21,959 nucleotides of DNA from Aliishimia sp963922415 (GCA_963922415.1 CAWUIP010000050.1:1-21959); one strand, 5' to 3'; shown: positions 14,100 through 21,695, numbered from the stretch's first letter. The notes: generated by a model not told the origin, from the letters alone. Program-made: numbers and translations.

Positions 14100-15058
14100 C
14101 GCGGGATCTGTGGAAGCATCTGGTTCTTTTGCTCGGCGCTCTCGTTGTGCTTGCACCGTTCTACATGATGGTCAGCTACTCGTTTAAAAGCCCAGGCGAA
14201 ATAGACCGCGGCGAGGGCGGCTTTTTTGGTCGCCAGGAAATGATGATCGATGAACGCTGCGTAAAGCTGCGCGACCCGGACCGTGATGACATCGCCGCCG
14301 CACGTGCCAGCTACCCGGACCTCGAGGATGCGGACATCCGCGACGCTTTGATCGCCGCAGCCGAAGCGGAGTGTTCTGTGCGGCCTGTGGTCTTTAACTA
14401 CTCAAAAGCCTTTTCCGAGGCACCGTTGATCCGGTACCTGCTTAACGGCGTGATCGTCACGGCCTCGATCTTTCTTATTCAGATCGTCGTGGCTCTGCCG
14501 GCGGCTTACGCCCTCGCAAAACTGAAGTTTTGGGGGCGGGAAGCGGTGTTCTCGCTTGTGCTCTTTTGCCTTTTGATCCCAGTGCACGCCATTGCGTTGC
14601 CGCTTTACATTATGCTCGCCAAAGTGGGCCTGACCAATACGTATGCCGCGCTTGTTGTGCCATGGACAATCTCGGTCTTCGGCATATTCCTGATGCGGCA
14701 GTTCTTCATGACCGTGCCGGACGATCTGATTGATGCAGCGCGCATGGACGGTATGACCGAATTTGGGATCGTCTGGCGCGTGATGTTACCCACGGCAGTC
14801 CCTGCCCTCCTCGCCTTTGCGATCTTTAGCGTTGTCGCCCATTGGAACGATTACTTTTGGCCGCGCATCGTCGTGACGGGCAATCGTGACCTCTTTACTC
14901 CGCCTTTGGGGTTGCGGGAGTTCAAGGGTGACGGCGACGGGTCGTTCTTTGGCCCAATGATGGCCACGGCCACTGTCATTGTTTTGCCGCTTATCGTGGC
15001 CTTCATGCTGGCGCAGCGCCGCTTCATTGAGGGGATCACTCTTTCAGGAATGAAGTAG
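14096..15058 (+). CDS. ABC transporter permease, MalG/UgpE type, with enlarged first loop
   Basis: A 320-residue second permease. Helix 1 is at about 8-29, the other helices start near 113, and the EAA loop LIDAARMDGMTEFGIVWRVMLP is at about 211-232. It ends in RRFIEGITLSGMK, a typical CUT1 permease terminus. Between helix 1 and helix 2 it carries a hydrophilic insert of roughly 65 residues (34-100), rich in Asp, Glu and Arg with two cysteines (C55 and C93), where most MalG-type proteins have a short loop. The insert would face the periplasm and could contact the binding protein. Start ATG 14096 overlaps the previous stop by 4 bp. Confidence 0.93.
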   Translation: MTRDLWKHLVLLLGALVVLAPFYMMVSYSFKSPGEIDRGEGGFFGRQEMMIDERCVKLRDPDRDDIAAARASYPDLEDADIRDALIAAAEAECSVRPVVFNYSKAFSEAPLIRYLLNGVIVTASIFLIQIVVALPAAYALAKLKFWGREAVFSLVLFCLLIPVHAIALPLYIMLAKVGLTNTYAALVVPWTISVFGIFLMRQFFMTVPDDLIDAARMDGMTEFGIVWRVMLPTAVPALLAFAIFSVVAHWNDYFWPRIVVTGNRDLFTPPLGLREFKGDGDGSFFGPMMATATVIVLPLIVAFMLAQRRFIEGITLSGMK

Positions 15059-15080
15059 GAGTGCCGCATAGGGCGCTCCT
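15057..15080 (+). other. Intercistronic stem-loop between permease and binding-protein genes
   Basis: AGGAGTGCC (15057-15065), 6-nt loop, GGCGCTCCT (15072-15080): nine pairs with one G-T wobble, beginning in the permease stop codon (TAG 15056-15058). About 80 bp later the binding-protein gene starts. No T-run follows, so it is more likely an mRNA stability or processing element than a full terminator. Confidence 0.5.
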
Positions 15081-15162
15081 ACCCCACCCATCCCAAAAGG
15101 GATCAACAGCCAAGGACTGCACAATCGCCAAACCGTCAGTCCAAGACAAGGAGACTAACAAC

Positions 15163-16410
15163 ATGAAATTCACGACCTCTGCAATGGCTCTGATGCTGAC
15201 GGCATCCGCAGCCTTCGCCGAAGACAAGGTAACGATTGAGTTTGCCTATCCTTATAGCCACCTCTTTGACGTGACATATGAGGCAATGATGCCTGCGTTC
15301 AAAGAAGCGCACCCAAACATCGAAGTGAAGTTCCGTGCGACATACGAGTCCTATGAAGACGGCACCAACTCGGTTCTGCGCGAAGCCGTGTCCGGCAACC
15401 TGCCCGACGTGACCATGCAAGGCTTGAACCGTCAGCAAATCTTGGTTGAGAAGGGCATCGCGCAATCGCTGGAGCCGTTCATCGCAGGCGAAGCTGACTT
15501 CGAAAAGGATGGCTACCACGGCGCTATGCTGTCGCTTTCGACGTTTGAAAATGCCGTTCACGGTCTGCCGTTCTCGGTCTCGCTGCCCGTTGGCTACTAC
15601 AACATGGACGTCCTGCGCGCAGGCGGCATCGAAGAGCTTCCCAAAACATGGGACGACGTGATCGCAGCATGCGAAACCATGAAAGCCAATGGCGTCGACA
15701 ACCCAATCTTCTGGGGATGGAACATCACCGGCAACTGGTTCATGCAAGCTCTGATGTGGAGCCAGGATAAGGCCATCGTCGAAAACGGCGTTGTGACGCT
15801 GGACAGCCCAGAAGCGCTGACGGCGCTGAAGCAAATGCAAGAGATCTTCACCAAGTGCGACATGCAGAACTTGGAGTGGAAAGCGGCACTTGCATCCTTC
15901 TCGGCCGGCGACATTGGCATGATGTTTTGGTCCACATCCGCGCTTGGCGCAGTCGAGCGTAGCCAGGGTGACTTCGAACTTGTCACAGGCCCGTTCCCTG
16001 GCCTTGAAGGCACGCCCTTGGGTCTGCCTGCAGGTGGCAACGCTGCGATGCTGACATCCACATCGGATGATCCCAAAGTACGTGAAGCCGCGTGGACTTG
16101 GCTGAAGTACATCACATCCGGCGATGGCGCGGCGGAAGTTGCGAAAACAACGGGTTACATGCCACCAAACAAAGCCGCCAACGAAATCATCTTGGCAGAT
16201 TTCTACCAGCAAAACCCCAACAAGCAGACCGCGGTCGATCAGCTGCCCTTGCTGCGCGATTGGTTGGCCTATCCAGGCGACAATGGTCTGGCGATCACCC
16301 AAGTGATTTATGACGGGATCGAACGGATCGTCACAGGCGACGCCACAGATATGGAAGAGCTGCAAGAAGAGCTGGTCGAAGAAGTCTCCGACCTGTTGCC
16401 GAACGGCTAA
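15163..16410 (+). CDS. Periplasmic solute-binding protein of CUT1 importer, UgpB-like
   Basis: A 415-residue extracellular solute-binding protein, family 1. A Sec signal peptide covers residues 1-19 (MKFTTSAMALMLTASAAFA, cleavage before ED). The mature part has the usual EEAHPNIEV-type N-terminal strand (here FKEAHPNIEVKF), LPKTWDDVIAAC in the hinge region, and near the C-terminus KTTGYMPPNKAA, which resembles the UgpB segment TGYLPITKAA. Two cysteines (C170 and C232) might pair. ATG 15163 has a strong AAGGAG at 15148-15153; a longer frame from 15061 would hide the signal peptide. The substrate may be glycerol-3-phosphate or a glycerophosphodiester (inference from UgpB likeness and the downstream phosphoesterase); a sugar cannot be excluded. 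Confidence 0.93.
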   Translation: MKFTTSAMALMLTASAAFAEDKVTIEFAYPYSHLFDVTYEAMMPAFKEAHPNIEVKFRATYESYEDGTNSVLREAVSGNLPDVTMQGLNRQQILVEKGIAQSLEPFIAGEADFEKDGYHGAMLSLSTFENAVHGLPFSVSLPVGYYNMDVLRAGGIEELPKTWDDVIAACETMKANGVDNPIFWGWNITGNWFMQALMWSQDKAIVENGVVTLDSPEALTALKQMQEIFTKCDMQNLEWKAALASFSAGDIGMMFWSTSALGAVERSQGDFELVTGPFPGLEGTPLGLPAGGNAAMLTSTSDDPKVREAAWTWLKYITSGDGAAEVAKTTGYMPPNKAANEIILADFYQQNPNKQTAVDQLPLLRDWLAYPGDNGLAITQVIYDGIERIVTGDATDMEELQEELVEEVSDLLPNG

Positions 16411-16426
16411 AATCTTCAGCTGTTTT

Positions 16427-16480
16427 CGGATCGGCACAGCCGGTCCGACCAGCGGGCGGCGGCCTATGACCGCCGCCCGC
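16427..16480 (+). terminator. Tandem stem-loops after binding-protein gene
   Basis: Two stem-loops lie 17 bp past the binding-protein stop. The first is CGGATCGGC-aca-GCCGGTCCG (16427-16447, nine pairs, one wobble). The second is GCGGGCGGCGG (16452-16462), 7-nt loop, CCGCCGCCCGC (16470-16480), eleven perfect G-C pairs. No T-tract follows on the + strand (AACGCAAGC, then A-run). They probably protect the 3' end of the binding-protein mRNA and reduce read-through into the esterase gene. Confidence 0.6.
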
Positions 16481-16543
16481 AACGCAAGCAAAAAACACAT
16501 CACAGAATGACGCGCGGGCGCACCGCGTGGGAGGGCTCGCATC

Positions 16544-17374
16544 ATGAAACTCATTCACGTGTCAGACATTCACTTGACGATCCCCGGCGAGGAAATGGGC
16601 GGATTGGATCCTCATGCGCGTTTCGACCTTGCCTTGACGCACATCGCGCGCAACCACAGCGACGCAGCTCGGATCATCATCACCGGCGACCTGACCCATT
16701 GGGGCGAGCGCGAGGCCTACGTCGCACTGCGCCAAGCTTTGGATGCGCAACCCCTGCCAGTTCGCTTAATGATCGGCAATCACGATGCCAGAGACACTTT
16801 CTGCGATGTGTTCGATGGCCACCCTCAAGACGCCAACGGTTACATCAATCACTTTGAGGACCTTGCTGGGGAACGCCTGATCTACCTCGACAGCGTCAAT
16901 CCCCGTACACATGCGGGCCACTTTGGTACAGATCGGCTAGACTGGCTCATCGCGACACTCGCCGATTGCAAGCGCGCCCGGATTTTTATGCACCACAACC
17001 CGTTCTCCCTCGGCCTGCCCGCCGAAGACAAGATCGCGCTTGTGGCCGCAGACCAACCCGGTTTCCACGACGTCCTGCAAAAAAACGCAAACAAGATAGC
17101 GCATCTCCACTTTGGGCATGTTCATGCGACGATTTCAGGTAGCTTTGCGGGCATACCATTCACGTGCGTGCCGTCTACGGGCAACCAATCGATCCCAGAC
17201 ATGACGGAGCCTGAGCTATTGAAAGGCGGCCCCCTCCCGCCCGCTTACAACGTCCTATTGATCGACGGTGAAAACACGATCATCCACCAGATTCCCTTTG
17301 CCTGGGACGGCCCCGTTGCGTCAGCAGGCACCGATTGGGAGGATTGGGCAAAACCGGACGTCGCGGCACAGTAA
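16544..17374 (+). CDS. Class III metallophosphoesterase, GpdQ/CpdA-like phosphodiesterase
   Basis: A 276-residue cytoplasmic dinuclear metal phosphodiesterase. All ligand motifs are present: D8-x-H10, GD(L)TH with D49, GNHD with N79 and H80, MHHN with H150/H151, and FGHVH with H192 and H194. The spacing is nearly that of GpdQ (glycerophosphodiesterase), but cAMP phosphodiesterase CpdA/Icc shares the same fold and motifs, so the substrate is open. ATG 16544 has GGGAGGG at 16529-16535. It follows the importer operon after 133 bp with two strong hairpins. That favours cleavage of an imported phosphodiester, whereas the CNB and cyclase genes downstream favour cAMP turnover. Confidence 0.9.
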   Translation: MKLIHVSDIHLTIPGEEMGGLDPHARFDLALTHIARNHSDAARIIITGDLTHWGEREAYVALRQALDAQPLPVRLMIGNHDARDTFCDVFDGHPQDANGYINHFEDLAGERLIYLDSVNPRTHAGHFGTDRLDWLIATLADCKRARIFMHHNPFSLGLPAEDKIALVAADQPGFHDVLQKNANKIAHLHFGHVHATISGSFAGIPFTCVPSTGNQSIPDMTEPELLKGGPLPPAYNVLLIDGENTIIHQIPFAWDGPVASAGTDWEDWAKPDVAAQ

Positions 17375-17551
17375 ATCAGCCAAGAATTCAGCTGACACAT
17401 CCAGATTTGGCCGTGTCGCGAGAACTTCGAATGTGGCGCGGCGCGTGGGCAATTTAGGCAAAACCCCGAAGCGGATGCATTGACCCGCGCAAAGTGGGAA
17501 GACAGTTGAAAGATCACAAGCTATGGTCATCGGAAAACATCCGGAGGGACC

Positions 17552-18022
17552 ATGGCACCAAGTGATTTGGCGGCGACGCCGAAGCCATCTTACACGCAAT
17601 CGCAAATCCCCGAACATATTCGGACAGACCTGATCGCGTCGGGGACACCCCATCGATTTGCCCCGGGAGAGACTGTGTTTCGCAAAGGCGATCCGGGAGA
17701 TCACTTGATCATTCTAGAAACCGGCTCGGTTGAGGTATCAGTCACTGCTGTCGATGGGCGAAAATCCGTTATCGCGACACTTGGCGCAGGCGAATTGTTG
17801 GGCGAGATGGCAGTTCTGGACGGGGCAGCGCGCAGTGCAGATGTCCAGGCGCTTGAAGCCTGCGAAGTTCACCTGGTGCAGCGGGCTTCCGTCTTAAACG
17901 TTGTCACGCAGGATCCCCAGGCAGCCCTTTGGGTGATCGAAGTTCTTTGCGAGCGGTTGCGCAATGCCGCGGACACGTTCGAGACTTTAATGCCTGCAAA
18001 GATGGCGTCGCGGCTGGCATAG
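17552..18022 (+). CDS. Stand-alone cyclic-nucleotide-binding domain protein
   Basis: A 156-residue protein that is essentially one CRP-type cNMP-binding beta-roll (about 25-145). The phosphate-binding cassette reads GELLGEMAVLDGAARSADV (80-98), with the Glu (E85) and Arg-Ser (R94, S95) that in E. coli CRP bind the cAMP ribose and phosphate. The upstream PGETVFRKGDPGDHLIILETGSVEV part is also canonical. After the last helix the protein stops, with no helix-turn-helix, so it is not a CRP-type DNA-binding regulator and must act by protein contact. ATG 17552 follows GGAGGG at 17543-17548. It ends 40 bp from the convergent adenylate cyclase gene, which suggests a receptor for that cyclase's product. 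Confidence 0.92.
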   Translation: MAPSDLAATPKPSYTQSQIPEHIRTDLIASGTPHRFAPGETVFRKGDPGDHLIILETGSVEVSVTAVDGRKSVIATLGAGELLGEMAVLDGAARSADVQALEACEVHLVQRASVLNVVTQDPQAALWVIEVLCERLRNAADTFETLMPAKMASRLA

Positions 18023-18062
18023 GCTCGGCCGCGAGACATGCACGCGCCGCAAATGGCCTAAC

Positions 18063-19136
18063 TCAGTCCGCGTCGAGCGGAAATTTCCGCGCGTCCAAGG
18101 CTTCAAGCGCTTGGCGCAATTGCGATCTGGCCTTTTGCAGCTCGTCCCGGTTCATGGCCCGGAAATCGGCGTTCATCTGCAAATTCGGCAGATCAACTGT
18201 CATCGCACGGTCGCCCGCTTCGGCGGCGTCGCAGCGCGCAACGGCAAGGTAGGTGTCGACCGGATACGCCAGGCCATTGGGCCGCACTTCGCCCTGCGGC
18301 TCGCAAAGGATCTCATCTTTGACCAGTGCATAGGTCTCGTATGACATGAGCAAACCGCCAGGCGGGCAGACCTTTTCGAGCCGCGACGCCAAGTTCACGT
18401 TGCCGCCCACAATGGTGTAATCCATCCGGTCTTTGCTGCCGAAATTACCGACTGTGCAATAGCCCGTATGCACCCCCATGCGGCTCGTCATGTGCTGATC
18501 AAACCCATGATTGCGCCAATTCTCGCTAAGATCCTTGAGGCGCGCCTGCATGGCCAGCCCCATCTCAATACAGGCCAGTGCGTCTTCTTTGACCCCACGC
18601 GTTTCCGGATCCCCAAAGAAGATCAAGACCGCGTCGCCCATGTACTTGTCGATGGTCGCCCCGTACTCCAACGCGATCTCGGCCATCTCGGTCAGGTAGC
18701 TGTTCACCAAGTCGGTCAGGTCTTCGCTCTCGAGCCGGTCTGTGATTTGCGTGAAGCCGTGCAAATCCGAGAAGAAGACCGTGATTTTCTTGCGCTTACT
18801 GGCCAGTTCGACCGAGTTGTCCTCTGCAAAGAGCGACGCGTAGACTTGCGGCGACAAGTACTTTCCAAGCTTGTTCGAGATCGCCTCGAGTTCGGCATTC
18901 TTTTCGGTCAGTTCGGCTTTCACCAACTTTTCGCGCTCGACCGAGGCCGCGAGTTCATTCTCGTTCCGATCCGACAGGCGCATGAAACGCCACGTGATCT
19001 TGAGAAGCTTTTCGTAGTCTTTCAACAACTGATCAAAGTTGGCCTTATCCGCGTCCGATCCGAACGGCTCGGCAAGACGCGCCTGTGCTGCTGCAATGAT
19101 CGCTTCTTCGTTTGCGAAAAGGCCTTTTGTGCTCAT
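18063..19136 (-). CDS. Class III adenylate cyclase with SiaD-like helical stalk
   Basis: A 357-residue soluble cyclase, last gene of the sia-like operon. Residues about 30-90 form a charged helical stalk (with YEKLLKITWRFMRLSDRNE), then the cyclase homology domain (about 91-300). Metal-binding aspartates are D124 (FFSDLHGFT) and D168 (KYMGDAV). Purine-specifying positions are K164 and T241, the Lys/Thr pair known from cyanobacterial CyaC-type adenylate cyclases. Transition-state residues are N248 and R252 (NLASRLE). The catalytic set is therefore complete in a homodimer, and ATP is the likely substrate. A tail of about 55 residues follows. Its ATG overlaps the siaC stop (ATGA, 19133-19136). 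No transmembrane or other sensor domain is present, so control probably comes from the SiaC-like partner. Confidence 0.93.
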   Translation of the reverse strand: MSTKGLFANEEAIIAAAQARLAEPFGSDADKANFDQLLKDYEKLLKITWRFMRLSDRNENELAASVEREKLVKAELTEKNAELEAISNKLGKYLSPQVYASLFAEDNSVELASKRKKITVFFSDLHGFTQITDRLESEDLTDLVNSYLTEMAEIALEYGATIDKYMGDAVLIFFGDPETRGVKEDALACIEMGLAMQARLKDLSENWRNHGFDQHMTSRMGVHTGYCTVGNFGSKDRMDYTIVGGNVNLASRLEKVCPPGGLLMSYETYALVKDEILCEPQGEVRPNGLAYPVDTYLAVARCDAAEAGDRAMTVDLPNLQMNADFRAMNRDELQKARSQLRQALEALDARKFPLDAD

Positions 19137-19540
19137 TCAGACATCTCTTCGAGGTGGAAGGTGGCGTGTTCTAGATCCTCGCCGAACTCCTCGCCCAGTT
19201 CTTGCATCGTGTCGTCTTCGGGATCGTAGTACCAATGCACATCGACTTTGTTACCTGCCGCGGCGGCCGCATCGAGCATCTCAAGAAGCGTCATGATCAC
19301 TTTGGCCGACGCCGAGTTAAAGTAGATCAACGAAAGTTCAAAGCGGCACGCTTGATCCTCAATCTCATCCAAGAACCGGCCTAGACTGTCGAGGACGGGA
19401 CCGTAAAAGCTTGTCACATCTTCGGGATAGCTTTCACCTGACAGACGCAGATGGCCTGCCGCAAAGTCAAACGTCACCTCGGGGGCGCGTTCGGTTCCAG
19501 GGATTGACAACATGGCCCGCTCCAATTTGTTGGTTGTCAT
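19133..19540 (-). CDS. siaC: SiaC-like regulatory phosphoprotein (DUF1987)
   Basis: A 135-residue single-domain protein of the SiaC/DUF1987 family, with a STAS-like fold. In Pseudomonas aeruginosa, SiaC is phosphorylated by SiaB and dephosphorylated by SiaA, and the unphosphorylated form binds and activates the diguanylate cyclase SiaD. Seen: IPGTERAPEVTFDF (13-26), LSGESYPEDVTSFYGPVL (33-50) and the core strand LSLIYFNSASAK (69-80). The phospho-acceptor in P. aeruginosa is a Thr in this NTSS-like turn; here the turn is NSAS, so S76 (or S78) is the probable acceptor. It overlaps both neighbours by 4 bp (19537-19540 and 19133-19136), so near-stoichiometric translation with kinase and cyclase is likely. 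Confidence 0.9.
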   Translation of the reverse strand: MTTNKLERAMLSIPGTERAPEVTFDFAAGHLRLSGESYPEDVTSFYGPVLDSLGRFLDEIEDQACRFELSLIYFNSASAKVIMTLLEMLDAAAAAGNKVDVHWYYDPEDDTMQELGEEFGEDLEHATFHLEEMSE

Positions 19541-20088
19541 ATCCGCGCCTCCAGAGCGAAAAACGTATGCGAGGCATCCACCTCACAAAAATCATACTCA
19601 AGCGGGGCAGATGCGCGTCGGGCAATCTCGATGAGGCCGACGCTTGCGCCTTTGCTTTGTTCTTCGGGACCAGCGCGCAATTGTGCCTTGTATGCCCCCT
19701 TAAGGGCATCTTTGTCCATTGAGACGAGATCGGCAAGGCGGCTTTCCAGTTTCAGCTTATCTTCGTTTTGGATAACGTTGCCCGCTTGCACCACGTAGTA
19801 GTCGCCCACTTGCGCGACTGTCAGGACGCCGTAGCGCAATTCGGTGGCGCCAGAGCTTTCATCCCCTTCTGTTTCAGCCGAATAGCGAATGATGTTTTGC
19901 ATCTGTTCGACAAACACAGCAAAGACACTGCGCACTGTCTTTGTGTCCGCGGCCTCAATCGCGAGCTTCTGCCGCAGCGCATCGCCAACGCCCGACAACA
20001 CGCTCTCCGTCATGTATCCGGAGTAGGCAAACAGGATGCCGCGATCTCGCAGATATCGGCGGAACTGATAGAGTTCGGTTGCGAGCAT
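19537..20088 (-). CDS. siaB: SiaB-like protein kinase (DUF6272)
   Basis: A 183-residue protein of the SiaB family, GHKL-related kinases that phosphorylate SiaC. Seen: the N-box-like helix VEQMQNIIRYSAE (60-72) and a G-box-like GASVGLIEIARRAS (147-160), consistent with an ATP-binding Bergerat-like fold but lacking the histidine-kinase phospho-acceptor domain. ATG 20088 follows a strong AGGAGG (20094-20099 on the complementary strand) located in the 14-bp gap after siaA. It ends in an ATGA overlap with siaC. Its expected role is to counteract the SiaA phosphatase and hold SiaC phosphorylated. Confidence 0.9.
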   Translation of the reverse strand: MLATELYQFRRYLRDRGILFAYSGYMTESVLSGVGDALRQKLAIEAADTKTVRSVFAVFVEQMQNIIRYSAETEGDESSGATELRYGVLTVAQVGDYYVVQAGNVIQNEDKLKLESRLADLVSMDKDALKGAYKAQLRAGPEEQSKGASVGLIEIARRASAPLEYDFCEVDASHTFFALEARI

Positions 20089-20102
20089 GTTGGCCTCCTG
20101 TC

Positions 20103-21695
20103 TTAGGTCCCAGCCCGAGGTATGAACCCCAAAACCGTGACATCGTCCCGTCTGATTTGATCACCTTGATAGTCCGCAAGCGCGCTGACAAGGGCCGCTT
20201 TTTGTGCAGACATGTCGTGCAGCGCTTGATCCAAAAGGACGGATGTGAAGCGGCGCTTGCCAAACGACATCGGTCGCGCGCCCCCGACCTGGTCAATAAG
20301 GCCGTCCGTCGTCACGTAAAATGCAGTGTCACTGCCAAAGGGAACTTCGTGCAGCGTGAAGTCTGCATCCATTGGCGCACGGCGATATCCAAGCCCGATC
20401 TTGTCGCCCTTGATTTCTACGATCTCGGGTCCGTGTCTATGCCAAAGCGACATACGCGCGCCTGCGAAGGATAACGTCCCGCGCTGCCGGTCGATGATGC
20501 AGACAGCAGCTTCAAGCCCATCATCGGTCAGCTCTTTGCCGGGCTCTTGGGCCGTTGCGACCTCTTCTTGGCCAAGAATTTTCTTAAGTCCGGTATTGAG
20601 GGCACTGAGCACATCAACAGGGTTGGCCCCATGTCCAGATGCAAAAGCGCGGTCCAAAAGGGTGCCGGAGATCAGCGTCATGAAGGCGCCCGGTACGCCG
20701 TGACCGGTGCAGTCGCCAACAATGATCACTTCTTGCGCGCCACTGGAATGGAACCACACGAAGTCGCCGCCGACAAGATCGCGTGGCTCCCACAGCATAA
20801 AGTGATCGGCCACACCGTTTGCGACGACCGATGGGCTGGGCAAGACCGCCTCTTGAATGCGGCTGGCATAGTGAATGCTGTCAACGATGAGACGGTTGGC
20901 GTCTTTCAGTTCTGCATTGGCCGCAGACAGATCTGCTGTGCGTTGCTCGACTTTCGTTTCCAGCGTTTGGTTGGCGCTCCTAAGTTCTGACACGAACCCG
21001 CGGATGGATCCGCGCATCACCTCAAGGCTTGCCGACAGCGCGCCCAACTCGTCGTTGCGTTCCGGTACGACGGGCACGTCCAACTCCCCGTCCGCGACGC
21101 GTGCGGCGAGGCCCTCAAGCTTCTGCAATCGCGCGACATAGCGGGACGCGACCCAAAAAGACACCGCGGCAATGGCGAGAATAATGAGTGCGGTCACCCC
21201 GGCGATCTGAGCCAGAGAAGCCAAGGTCCGCGTGCGCACGCTGTCACGGCTCAACGCGATTGTGAAAGAGCCAATCTCGGTGTCTTCGTGGGTTAAGGCC
21301 ACCGTGCCTGCGACTAAGTCCTCTCGCGTCTCTAAACTCGACAAGCCGACGGCCGACAGCACTGCATCGCTTTTGCGCGCAACCTCTTGGCCTTCGGATA
21401 ACACGGCAGCCAAGACGACGTTGTCGTCCCCACGCAACGCTTCCACGAAGCTCTCGACCGTCTCAGTGTCGAAATTCCAGACGGGCGCGGGCAATGCAGT
21501 TTGGCCAAGCGTTAAGTACGCCGCGAGGTCCGCCCGCAGGTCTGCGTCAGCTTGATCGCTTGTTAGATAGGCAACGATCGCGGCAAACCCGGCCAGCACT
21601 AAGCCAATCACGGCAATCAGCGTGACGCTCAAACTTGCGCGGATGCTGCGTCGTCGGCCCGGCAGGACCGGTCGGATCATCGGAGAGGTGGACAC
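20103..21695 (-). CDS. siaA: SiaA-like membrane PP2C phosphatase with HAMP domain
   Basis: A 530-residue sensor phosphatase. TM1 (about 20-44), a periplasmic domain of about 115 residues (45-158), TM2 (159-183), HAMP (184-236, with the ERNDELGALSAS segment), a coiled coil (about 237-266), and a SpoIIE-type PP2C domain (about 275-526). Metal ligands are visible at D311 (VGGDF), D328 (GDCTGHGVPGA), D464 (TTDGLID) and D516/D517 (RRDDVT). In the P. aeruginosa system SiaA dephosphorylates SiaC. The start is GTG 21695 (GGGGG just upstream); ATG at 21680 is the alternative. It lies 31 bp after a periplasmic binding-protein gene and 14 bp before siaB. The small periplasmic domain may read the state of that binding protein. 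Confidence 0.93.
   Translation of the reverse strand: MSTSPMIRPVLPGRRRSIRASLSVTLIAVIGLVLAGFAAIVAYLTSDQADADLRADLAAYLTLGQTALPAPVWNFDTETVESFVEALRGDDNVVLAAVLSEGQEVARKSDAVLSAVGLSSLETREDLVAGTVALTHEDTEIGSFTIALSRDSVRTRTLASLAQIAGVTALIILAIAAVSFWVASRYVARLQKLEGLAARVADGELDVPVVPERNDELGALSASLEVMRGSIRGFVSELRSANQTLETKVEQRTADLSAANAELKDANRLIVDSIHYASRIQEAVLPSPSVVANGVADHFMLWEPRDLVGGDFVWFHSSGAQEVIIVGDCTGHGVPGAFMTLISGTLLDRAFASGHGANPVDVLSALNTGLKKILGQEEVATAQEPGKELTDDGLEAAVCIIDRQRGTLSFAGARMSLWHRHGPEIVEIKGDKIGLGYRRAPMDADFTLHEVPFGSDTAFYVTTDGLIDQVGGARPMSFGKRRFTSVLLDQALHDMSAQKAALVSALADYQGDQIRRDDVTVLGFIPRAGT

Noticed and set aside
15136..16554. A 472-codon open frame on the minus strand opposite the binding-protein gene
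   Set aside because: It mirrors the codon structure of a gene with a signal peptide, ribosome site and clear family motifs. Its translation is rich in Cys/His/Arg with no recognisable domain, as expected for a GC-rich antisense shadow.
17552..18022. CRP/FNR transcription factor
   Set aside because: Only the cyclic-nucleotide-binding domain is present; the protein ends after its last helix with no helix-turn-helix, and no frameshifted HTH follows in the 40 bp before the cyclase gene.
18063..19136. Using D239 (in RMDYT) as the base-specifying Asp of the cyclase
   Set aside because: Counting back from N248 and R252 places T241, not D239, at the position of mammalian Asp1018. The Lys/Thr pair still indicates ATP.
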